Source: JBBRRP01 sp964609655 (GTDB lineage: Bacteria; Myxococcota_A; Polyangia; Polyangiales; Polyangiaceae). From it: a stretch of DNA of 13,610 bases. The notes under the pieces were generated by a model. That model did not search any database. It was given only the letters and a program-made list of their open reading frames with translations, and had not been told where the DNA came from. The stretch spans positions 1 through 13,610 of the forward strand of contig CAZSUA010000137.1 in assembly GCA_964609655.1 (NCBI GenBank), given 5' to 3'. Positions within the stretch are counted from its first letter, which is position 1, and every line of letters starts with the position of its first letter. The position numbers were made by a program, and so were the translations under genes. Positions 7,414-13,610 of the stretch are shown here, piece by piece.

Positions 7414-8075
7414 AATACGTTGCACTCACCTGTGTGTTGGTCACGCTGGCCATCGGCGTTGCCTTCCAACCAGAGCACGCGGGGACTTGGTATTTTTGGG
7501 CGCCGCTCGTGTTGGTCTATGGCGCTCTATCGCTCGTCGCACTTTTCCGCATGCAGCAGGTGGGTAGCCTCGCCGAAAAGCTCATGCCTCGGCGAGGCGA
7601 CGTCGCACTCGGAGCAGTGATCGCCGGGCTGCTGATTCTTGGTACGTGGATCGGCCGTTCAACGTTGGCGCCGGTCGGCACGCCTTCGCACGGCTGGCTC
7701 TTGCGGCTCTATCTCCAAGTGGGCAATCCCGAAACACTCCAACGTTCGGTGAAATACACGGCGTTGCTCTTGCTCATTCCAATCTGCGAGGAGCTAGTGT
7801 GGCGCGGGCTGGTATTGGGCGAGCTGAAGCATGCGCTGGGGCCGCGTAAGGCTTGGCCACTTGGAGCCCTCCTGTACGCACTGTGCCACATCCCAACCGT
7901 CTTTTCCCTAAGCGATCCCGTTGCCGGACCGAACCCGTTGGTGCTGTTGGCCGCTGTGGGCGCGGGCCTGGTGTGGACGTTCAGCGCCAATCAGTTCGGT
8001 CGCCTAGCGCCAGTTATTATCTCGCACATGGCGTTCACGTACTTCTCAGCGGCGCAATTCCGCATGCCTTTTTGA
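7410..8075 (+). CDS. CPBP-family (CAAX/Rce1-like) intramembrane metalloprotease
   Basis: This is a 221-residue, strongly hydrophobic protein with about six possible membrane segments (near 4-20, 29-46, 66-82, 114-126, 150-166, 176-192). It belongs to the CPBP (ABI) family, related to the eukaryotic CAAX protease Rce1. Motif 1, EExxxR, is E127-E128-L-V-W-R132. Motif 2, normally FxxxH, is Y156-A-L-C-H160. Motif 3, normally HxxxN or HxxxD, is H206-M-A-F-T210, so the Glu and His metal ligands are present but the last position is Thr. Substrates are unknown; bacterial relatives serve in bacteriocin immunity, protein processing or scaffolding. The ATG overlaps the coaBC stop by 4 bp (ATGA), so the two are co-translated, although a functional link to CoA synthesis is not evident. 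It ends 8 bp from the convergent yebC. Confidence 0.88.
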   Translation: MKYVALTCVLVTLAIGVAFQPEHAGTWYFWAPLVLVYGALSLVALFRMQQVGSLAEKLMPRRGDVALGAVIAGLLILGTWIGRSTLAPVGTPSHGWLLRLYLQVGNPETLQRSVKYTALLLLIPICEELVWRGLVLGELKHALGPRKAWPLGALLYALCHIPTVFSLSDPVAGPNPLVLLAAVGAGLVWTFSANQFGRLAPVIISHMAFTYFSAAQFRMPF

Positions 8076-8086
8076 GCGGCCGCTCA
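8073..8086. repeat. Perfect 14-bp palindrome formed by two convergent stop codons
   Basis: TGAGCGGCCGCTCA is a perfect palindrome with a NotI site in its centre. Its left TGA is the stop of the protease gene and its right TCA is the TGA stop of yebC on the other strand. With no loop and no T-run on the exit side of either strand it is not a convincing intrinsic terminator, though hairpin formation in either mRNA 3' end is possible. Confidence 0.8.
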
Positions 8087-8839
8087 GAGGCCGTCAGCCA
8101 GCCGAGCTAGCTCTTCTTCCGACACATCGAAATCAACGTAGACGTTCTGAACGTCATCGTGATCATCCAACGCATCGACGAGATTGAGGCAAACTTCGGC
8201 GTCTCGCCCACTCACTTCCTTCTTGGTCTTCGGCACATAGGCGAGCTTGCTCTGCTGCACCGGCAGCTTCGCGGCTTCAAGAGCGGCAGTCACCGTGTCC
8301 AGTTGGTCCATCGGCGTGTAGACCACCCACACATCACCCTCATCCCGATAATCCTCCGCACCCGCGCTCACGGCCGCATCCATCAGTTGATCTTCAGTGA
8401 CGGCACCACGTTCAAGCGTGATCGTACCCAGCCGCTCAAATGCCCACTGCGCCGTACCCGAACCACCCATGGCTCCGTTGTTGCGCTCGAAGATCTTTCG
8501 GAGCTCGGCAGCTGAGCGATTTCGGTTGTCCGTCATGCCCTCGACCAAGACCAATGTGCCCTGCGGACCTGTGCCCTCGTAGAGGACCTCATCGTACGTC
8601 ACGCCCTCGATCTCGCCGGTGCCACGCTGAAGTGCGCGCTTGATATTTTCCTGGGGCATCTGTTGCCCCTTGGCGTCCGTGATCGCTTTGCGCAGGCGCG
8701 CGTTGCCCGTTACGTCACTCCCGCCAATGCGAGCGGCAGTCGTGATCTCACGCGCTAGCTTGGTAAAAATCTTGCCGCGCGCCGCGTCGACCGCACCTTT
8801 TTTGCGCTTGATTGTGGCCCACTTGGAATGCCCGCTCAT
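8084..8839 (-). CDS. yebC: YebC/PmpR/TACO1-family protein
   Basis: This 251-residue cytoplasmic protein begins with the family signature MSGHSKWATIKRKKGAVDAA (1-20) and IFTKLAREI. It continues with the conserved NARLRKAI, MPQENIKRA, YEGTGPQGT (residues 87-95), TDNRNR and the GGSGTAQWAF segment. The full length and an intact C-terminus match the family's 240-250 residues. Members were first annotated as transcriptional regulators (PmpR). Later work on YebC and mitochondrial TACO1 supports a role at the ribosome that eases translation through difficult sequences, including proline runs; that is family knowledge, not seen here. AGAGG at 8844-8848 (minus strand) gives a good ribosome site 4 bases from the ATG. 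It is not next to ruvC here, a common neighbour elsewhere. It lies downstream of the HMGS-like gene on the same strand, with a 140-base gap. Confidence 0.95.
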   Translation of the reverse strand: MSGHSKWATIKRKKGAVDAARGKIFTKLAREITTAARIGGSDVTGNARLRKAITDAKGQQMPQENIKRALQRGTGEIEGVTYDEVLYEGTGPQGTLVLVEGMTDNRNRSAAELRKIFERNNGAMGGSGTAQWAFERLGTITLERGAVTEDQLMDAAVSAGAEDYRDEGDVWVVYTPMDQLDTVTAALEAAKLPVQQSKLAYVPKTKKEVSGRDAEVCLNLVDALDDHDDVQNVYVDFDVSEEELARLADGL

Positions 8840-8927
8840 GCAACCTCTTCAGAGTGACGTCGGCGTTTTGCCGAGGGGGCGGGGATGTAGCAAGAACCCC
8901 GGGATCTGGCCAGCGTGTTCCGAAAGC

Positions 8928-8941
8928 CCGAGAACACTCGG
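8928..8941 (-). terminator. Short hairpin downstream of the HMGS-like gene, possible weak terminator
   Basis: CCGAG-AACA-CTCGG is a perfect 5-bp stem with a 4-base loop, about 40 bases after the HMGS-like stop. On the minus strand it is followed by GCTTTCGG, not a real T-run, so termination is uncertain. The rest of 8840-8979 shows only the yebC ribosome site. Confidence 0.25.
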
Positions 8942-8979
8942 CCTCCCGGGGCCGCCATCGTCGTCACGCTCGGAGGGTT

Positions 8980-10455
8980 TTACAGCACGTACTCGTAGTA
9001 TTCCACGCCGAGATCTTGAAAGGCGGGCTCGTAGGTCTTTCCGACCCGTTCGATCTGAAACTCACCCGCGGGTTCGTAGTCGAGCCCCGCTTCATGCCCG
9101 TCGTGAAGCGCTTCGTACTGCTCCTGATTCAGATCCTGAGCCCCAAGGAGCGCCTGCGCGAAACCTATCCTTGCGGCAGCTGCCTCCCAGCCCTCGACCA
9201 GCTGAACCGGAATCGCCTCTGCCGCGTCCCCGCTCCCGTACCCCACCAGCACCATGGGGGCGTGCGCCAAAGCAAGCTTCAGCTCTGAAGCTTCCTCAAA
9301 TCCGGCCGCCACCCATGCCAACAGCGCCGCACTGTACAGATTGCCCAAGTCTTTCGCACGATCTGCCCCCAAACCCATTTTCTCCTGCAGCAGTTCGCGA
9401 AACGCCGCCCGTTTGCGAACCACCGTGCTCACCGCGCTCGTGGCAGCGTAAGGATCCTCAGCACTCGTTCCATCTAGGACGCGCGCGTACAGATCAGGCT
9501 CAGACAGTGTTTCCGCAATCACAGATTCTAGACTGACTTTAGCCTCATCACACAGGCCCTGAAGCTCCTCCTGATGATGATCACCACGTGCTAGCCCACG
9601 CACATAGAGGAAAGACATAGCTTGAACGGGCATGTGATTGTACGGCCGATGAAAGAACAGGGCACGGACAGCCCGATAATACTGCCCGGCCGAAACATTG
9701 AGGCGCTCGAGCATGTGTTCGACGGCATGCACCGTCTCGTCGAGATAAGAGAATGTGGAATATTTCCCACTAAAAATCGGAAAATCACTCACCCGCTTGG
9801 TTCGTTCTGCATAGCCTTCGGTGAAATGCCGAGCGAAGGGCTTGCGAAAATCTGGGCCGCGATAAGCTGAAGCGCTGCCGGCGTGTTTCAGATCGACCTG
9901 CAAGAGCTTAGGGTGCCTTTCAACTAAGAGAGCCACCGCCCCTGCGCCTTGCGTCTGTTCCCCCGAACTTCCGCGTTCGTACTCCGCGACATCGCTACAA
10001 ACCACGATCGCTTTCATATCTCCAGCGTCGAAGGCCACGTAGCGCAACGCATTCTTAAGGGCATACACGCCACCCAGGCACGCATGCTTGAACTCGGGCA
10101 CCTCGAGTTGGCGGGAAAGGCGCGGCAAGCCGAGCTGCTCGAGCGCTCTATCCACCATGCCACGAACGATCACCGCCCCGGCTGCATTATCCGTACTGGA
10201 TTCGGTGCCCAGGCCTAGAAAACCGATCGTCCGCGGATCAATGTCGTTGTTCCGAATCAGGCGCAGCACCGCATTCGCGGCCATGGTGTAAACGTTTTCA
10301 CGCGGGCTGCACACGCGAAAGCTTCGCCCTACGACGCTTTGGATCTTGTCCCAAGCATTCCCAGTCCACTTGCACCAGTCAGCGAGATCGACGCGCAGAC
10401 GTGGCACGTACACACTCATGGCACTGATCCCGGGATGCTGTTCTCTCATAACCAT
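8980..10455 (-). CDS. HMG-CoA-synthase-like thiolase-superfamily enzyme
   Basis: This 491-residue cytoplasmic condensing enzyme resembles hydroxymethylglutaryl-CoA synthase, which joins acetyl-CoA to acetoacetyl-CoA. The catalytic triad is visible: Glu85 in LGTESSTD (82-89), the nucleophile Cys126 in KHACLGG (123-129), and His269 in FFHRPYNHMP (267-276). These correspond to Glu79, Cys111 and His233 of the S. aureus enzyme. The N-terminus (ISAMSVYVPRLRVDLADW) and the GAGAVALLV strand (170-178) also fit. At 491 residues it is longer than bacterial MvaS (about 390 residues), with extra C-terminal sequence after about residue 290 including an acidic, tyrosine-rich tail. The ATG at 10455 has GAGGAA about 10 bases upstream; a second ATG two codons in is less well placed. 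It is divergent from a ketosynthase gene, with no mevalonate-pathway gene adjacent. It could instead be a KASIII-like or beta-branching enzyme; the substrate is unresolved. Confidence 0.8.
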   Translation of the reverse strand: MVMREQHPGISAMSVYVPRLRVDLADWCKWTGNAWDKIQSVVGRSFRVCSPRENVYTMAANAVLRLIRNNDIDPRTIGFLGLGTESSTDNAAGAVIVRGMVDRALEQLGLPRLSRQLEVPEFKHACLGGVYALKNALRYVAFDAGDMKAIVVCSDVAEYERGSSGEQTQGAGAVALLVERHPKLLQVDLKHAGSASAYRGPDFRKPFARHFTEGYAERTKRVSDFPIFSGKYSTFSYLDETVHAVEHMLERLNVSAGQYYRAVRALFFHRPYNHMPVQAMSFLYVRGLARGDHHQEELQGLCDEAKVSLESVIAETLSEPDLYARVLDGTSAEDPYAATSAVSTVVRKRAAFRELLQEKMGLGADRAKDLGNLYSAALLAWVAAGFEEASELKLALAHAPMVLVGYGSGDAAEAIPVQLVEGWEAAAARIGFAQALLGAQDLNQEQYEALHDGHEAGLDYEPAGEFQIERVGKTYEPAFQDLGVEYYEYVL

Positions 10456-10661
10456 TGGCAGAATTCCTCAAGCAGGTCTTTCGGACCTAAGGTCTAGCCG
10501 AGAACAAATCCAGACGCGCAAGGAGCTTTCAAGAAATTTCGCTGGCTTGTGGCCGGAAAACCAGAAATTGGCCGAGAGTCGTAACGGCAGCAGCGGGCGA
10601 CCCGAGCGCGTGGGCCAGAGCTGGTTGACTTCCGCTGAAGCCAAAAGGACAGTGCCCCGCG
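10456..10661. promoter_or_regulatory. Shared control region of the HMGS-like and ketosynthase genes
   Basis: This 206-bp gap separates the two divergent start codons and must hold both promoters. Near the HMGS-like end lies AGGTC-TTTCG-GACCT (10474-10488), a perfect 5-bp inverted repeat, followed by another AGGTCT at 10490-10495, exactly 16 bases after the first. This arrangement could be an operator. TTGACT at 10624-10629 resembles a -35 box for the ketosynthase gene, but no good -10 follows. AAAAGGA at 10643-10649 is its probable ribosome site, with a rather long 12-base spacer. Confidence 0.4.
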
Positions 10662-12230
10662 ATGATGCGCCGAGCAGCTGTTTTTGGTTGGGGGATCGTG
10701 GCCCCCGAGTGCGAAACCATCGACGAATTTAGCGTCAAACTCGATCGAGCCGAGAGCTTCCTGTCGCCCTTCAATGGGTTCGGCCCCGACAACTTCCTCG
10801 TCGGGAAGCCTAAGTTTGACTTTGCGCGTTATCAGCCCTGGATTGAGCAGCGCTTTCCCCCTAGCCGCTTCAAACAGCTGGTCGACAAGATGGATATCAC
10901 CACGCTTTACGGTGTGGGGTCTTTCATTCAGGCGCTGCAACAAAATCCAGGCATCGAGCAAGCCTTGAAAGATCTGGGCACGGCGGCACACGTTTACGCC
11001 GCCACAGCTATCGGCGCGTTCCCAACCTTCTACAGCACCTCGATCACGTACTACCGCTCGCAGCGCCGCTGGAATCGATTCTGGTCGGAGGCTTCTCGGA
11101 ATTCTGCGTTTGCCGCATTCACGCGGGGCGAAGCGCCAAGCCCCGAGGGCCTCCCGAATCCAAAGGATGCCAGTTCGATTGATCAGAAGGAAGAACTCGA
11201 AGATGCCTGGTTCGCCTATTGGGCGACGTGTTCGGATGGGCTCCAGCGTTATCTAGCGGAGCTCCGCGAGGCTGAATCCGTCGTGCTCGAAGGCGATGTG
11301 GAGAGCGGAAAGCTTACGGCCATTCGCGAGAAACGACGCCGGATTGGGCAGCTCGATCAGAAGTGGGGCACGCCTCCCCCTCCCTGGGGCGATGTTTCCC
11401 CGAACGTGCTGTGGAACATCTCAAACACCCCGGCGTCGCAGATTTCGATGCTCGGCGGGATCAAGGGGCTCACGTTTGGACCCATGGCTTCCTGCTCGAC
11501 CTTTGGCGTTGCGCTGAAGCTGGCGCTGGATGCTATCGACCGCCAAGAAGCAAAACTGGTGGTGGTGGGAACCTGCGACGCCCCGCCAACGCCCCTCACC
11601 GTAGGCGCGTTCTACAATGCGCGGGTCTTGGCGGCGGATGGCCAAGTTTCCAAACCGCTCTCGGGTATGAAAGGCACGCATGTTGCGGGTGGTGCAGCCC
11701 TTTGGATCGTGGGCGATCTAGAATACGGCTTGAGCCTCGGCTTCAAGCCGCTCGGCTTGGAACCACTCAGCGTGGGGATTTCCGCCGATGCGGACCATTT
11801 GATCACACCCAGCAAAGAAGGCCCGCAAGTCGCCATGCGCGACGCGCTGCGCGCAGCCCACGTGGCGCCCGAAGAGATTGCCTCATGGGACTTGCACGCG
11901 ACCGCCACTCCCGGAGATTTTCTTGAAGTCGAGAATCTGCAGACGGTCCTTCCGGCCGATGTGCTAGTCACGGCGCGCAAAGGCACCTTCGGGCACGGCA
12001 TGGGCGTTGGCGGCGGCTGGGAACTCACCGCTCAATACCTGGGCTGTGCGCGGGGGAAGCTTTACCCCACCACGCTCACCCCCGAAGAAGTGCATCAGTC
12101 CATCCACGCGCTCGGGCAAAAGTTTGTCTTCAACCAACCCTGTGCGATTCCGAACAGCGCCGTTGGCAAGCTCTCGATGGGTGTTGGTGGCATCAATGCC
12201 TGCGTGATTTCACGCCCGTTCGCGGACTAG
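10662..12230 (+). CDS. Atypical beta-ketoacyl synthase (KAS I/II-like) with central insertion
   Basis: This 522-residue protein has the Claisen-condensing fold of FabF-type ketosynthases. The nucleophile is Cys278 in PMASCSTFG. The two catalytic histidines are His412 in DLHATATPGD (FabF-type EAHGTGT..GD) and His445 in ARKGTFGHGMG, with Lys440. The C-terminal glycine loop is MGVGGINACV. It differs from FabF (about 410 residues) in two ways. About 110-120 extra residues, charged and aromatic-rich, lie between about 128 and 245, before the nucleophile. In addition, the normal PFDxxRxGFxxGEGAG stretch is replaced by KPLSGMKGTHVAGGAA (331-346). The Cys is kept, so it is not a decarboxylating KS0. 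No acyl carrier protein, acyltransferase or reductase is nearby. It is divergent from the HMGS-like gene, suggesting a shared pathway. The acyl substrate cannot be told from sequence. Confidence 0.82.
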   Translation: MMRRAAVFGWGIVAPECETIDEFSVKLDRAESFLSPFNGFGPDNFLVGKPKFDFARYQPWIEQRFPPSRFKQLVDKMDITTLYGVGSFIQALQQNPGIEQALKDLGTAAHVYAATAIGAFPTFYSTSITYYRSQRRWNRFWSEASRNSAFAAFTRGEAPSPEGLPNPKDASSIDQKEELEDAWFAYWATCSDGLQRYLAELREAESVVLEGDVESGKLTAIREKRRRIGQLDQKWGTPPPPWGDVSPNVLWNISNTPASQISMLGGIKGLTFGPMASCSTFGVALKLALDAIDRQEAKLVVVGTCDAPPTPLTVGAFYNARVLAADGQVSKPLSGMKGTHVAGGAALWIVGDLEYGLSLGFKPLGLEPLSVGISADADHLITPSKEGPQVAMRDALRAAHVAPEEIASWDLHATATPGDFLEVENLQTVLPADVLVTARKGTFGHGMGVGGGWELTAQYLGCARGKLYPTTLTPEEVHQSIHALGQKFVFNQPCAIPNSAVGKLSMGVGGINACVISRPFAD

Positions 12231-12297
12231 CGAGCCGCCGGGGCACGCCGCGTTTCGAAAGCGAAAGTGCGCTGACAGCGGGGTTTGAACAACCAAC

Positions 12298-13610
12298 CTA
12301 GCGAATAATAACCGCAGGCGCTTCGGGGCGAACGTTGTCCGGAATCACGCAGGCGGTGATGTCAAAGAGCATGAAAGCGAGCACTTTCTCCTGCGGGGTC
12401 AGACCAGTTGTGCGGCAGCCCGTTGGGAACGGAACATCGCTTCCTGAGCTGTCCGACAGGCCCCCTTGCTCACGCCCACCTGCCACGTGGATGTCGCTCA
12501 ACACGACACGGCCGCACTGTTTGTCGGGCGCAGCACCGAACGGCGTATTAGCCGACAGATATTGAACCGACTGCGGAGTTTGACTTGAAATCCAACGCTG
12601 AGCGACCATCGGATTTTCCTTCTTAACTGTGTACTGAGCTGCCGTCAGATCGATCAGTCCGAGTTTCGTCGATGCCTGAACGTTCACCAGCCATTCGGCA
12701 AGCGCTTGCCCCTTTGGGAATGTCGTCGTCACATCCGCCGTTAACGTGCCGATGTCCGGCTCGCTAACGAACTCTGCGACAGTCGGGAACGGCGCGGGGC
12801 CATCGGTAAACCAGACCTCATGCCAGTGGGAAGCGAACACCCGCCCTCCGAGATTGGCGTAGTTCTGCATCGCTTGAAACGCTTGGGCTCCCTTTTCGTC
12901 CGCGTTCTTGCCACCTTCACACGACATGAGCACGACGTCGTAGGGCTTCAAGGTCTCCAATTTCCCCCACAAGCTCGAGGCGCGTGGGAAGCTGGCGCCC
13001 CCATTCACGCCCGGGGCGTACTTGTTGGTGCCATTGTGACCGCCAAAATAGTTGATTCTCCCAGTGCCAGTGGGGTTGGTGAACTCGGCGGGATCGATGC
13101 CCAACTTTCGCACCAAGCATTCCAGAGCATCAGCCTCGCCCGTCGTGAGCGCAATTTTTGGCATATCGCCCTCGGACTGTCGCGCGGGCAGGCGCAACGT
13201 TGCTTCCGGGATTGCTGTCTCGGTGCAATCAGCAACGGCAGGGATGGTGAACTGCCTGCGCCACTTTCCGATCTGAATCACGAGCGGGATGTTGCTGCCG
13301 ACGGGTGCGTTCTTTACACTGAAACGCCCGTTGGTGTCGGTCAGTGCGGACGCCACTGGCTCACCGCTGACTTCGCAGGCACAGGTTGCTCCCGGCGTCA
13401 GTGGCGTGAGCGGTGCATTCGGGACGTAGACCATCACGTTATAAAGAGGCAGCGCCCCGGAGGGATCGAAGACCCTGCCGGAAATGGTGGTTGTAGCTCC
13501 TGCTGCACAGGCCTTCTGCTGACATTCGAGCCCCTTACATGCCCCCGCGGCATTCGATGCCCCCGCCGCGCCAAACGCTCCGTTCAGATCGATCGAGACC
13601 GGTGTAGTGT
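12298..13610 (-). CDS. Secreted protein with carboxypeptidase-regulatory-like domain, 5' end outside window
   Basis: This is the C-terminal 436 residues of a larger exported protein; the frame is open to the window edge. The visible part starts with a cysteine-rich stretch (CKGLECQQKAC, about 13505-13535). A carboxypeptidase-regulatory-like beta domain follows (SGRVFDPSGALPLYNVMVYV, then ALTDTNGRFSVKNAPVG), a fold often used for surface adhesion or as a spacer. The C-terminal half (from about 13170 down) has YDVVLMSCEGG and LGGRVFASHWHEVWF around 12810-12945, recalling a ThuA/glutamine-amidotransferase-like Rossmann region, but no catalytic set was confirmed. A GTG or ATG near 13437 is internal, inside the conserved NVMVYVP strand, and is not the start. 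Similar proteins are frequent in myxobacteria (from memory). It is convergent with the ketosynthase gene, with 67 bp between; no clear terminator was seen there. Confidence 0.8.
   Translation of the reverse strand, partial: TTPVSIDLNGAFGAAGASNAAGACKGLECQQKACAAGATTTISGRVFDPSGALPLYNVMVYVPNAPLTPLTPGATCACEVSGEPVASALTDTNGRFSVKNAPVGSNIPLVIQIGKWRRQFTIPAVADCTETAIPEATLRLPARQSEGDMPKIALTTGEADALECLVRKLGIDPAEFTNPTGTGRINYFGGHNGTNKYAPGVNGGASFPRASSLWGKLETLKPYDVVLMSCEGGKNADEKGAQAFQAMQNYANLGGRVFASHWHEVWFTDGPAPFPTVAEFVSEPDIGTLTADVTTTFPKGQALAEWLVNVQASTKLGLIDLTAAQYTVKKENPMVAQRWISSQTPQSVQYLSANTPFGAAPDKQCGRVVLSDIHVAGGREQGGLSDSSGSDVPFPTGCRTTGLTPQEKVLAFMLFDITACVIPDNVRPEAPAVIIR

Noticed and set aside
8640..9536. 298-codon plus-strand open frame
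   Set aside because: It spans the antisense of the yebC start and the HMGS-like C-terminus; Pro/Arg/Ser-rich, with no recognisable domain.
8980..12230. Polyketide beta-branching (HMGS) cassette
   Set aside because: The ketosynthase keeps its nucleophile Cys278, whereas the cassette's KS is a Cys-lacking decarboxylase, and no carrier protein or enoyl hydratase pair is present.
12231..12297. Bidirectional terminator between the ketosynthase and the right-edge gene
   Set aside because: Only very short stems (for example CGC-TGACA-GCG) and the 8-bp palindrome TTTCGAAA are present, with no T-run on either strand.

Overview
The window looks like chromosomal DNA of a GC-rich Myxococcota (myxobacterium, probably Polyangia-like). 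This is inferred from gene content, not from a marker gene. Both ends carry the cysteine-rich secreted proteins typical of that group: a lipoprotein with LamG and C-type-lectin domains on the left, and a secreted protein with a carboxypeptidase-regulatory-like domain on the right. A Gly/Ala/Thr repeat lipoprotein and housekeeping genes lie between them. No mobile element, CRISPR array or phage gene was seen.

Layout. (1) 1-2672, minus: a lectin-type lipoprotein gene. Its reading frame is cut by a TAA exactly where the last strand of the second lectin domain should continue, and the frame is open again downstream to the window edge. (2) 2769-2849, minus: tRNA-Leu(UAA). (3) 3011-3487, plus: a small lipoprotein with 45-bp in-frame repeats. 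(4) 3576-6089, plus: a probable Fur-type operator and promoter, then feoA and feoB overlapping by 4 bp, for ferrous iron uptake. (5) 6163-8075, plus: coaBC (coenzyme A synthesis), whose ribosome-binding site and start codon lie inside a perfect 7-bp hairpin, followed with a 4-bp overlap by a CPBP-family membrane protease. (6) 8084-8839, minus: yebC, convergent with the protease gene. The two stop codons are the two ends of one perfect 14-bp palindrome. (7) 8980-12230: a divergent pair of thiolase-fold condensing enzymes, an HMG-CoA-synthase-like protein (minus) and an unusual 522-residue ketosynthase with a large central insertion (plus), separated by a 206-bp control region. (8) 12298-13610, minus: a secreted protein whose 5' end lies outside the window.

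The feo genes form one iron-uptake operon and coaBC plus the protease gene are translationally coupled. The HMGS-like/ketosynthase pair is the least explained part of the window and the best candidate for an undescribed pathway. Both enzymes keep their catalytic residues, yet no carrier protein, reductase or dehydratase lies beside them.
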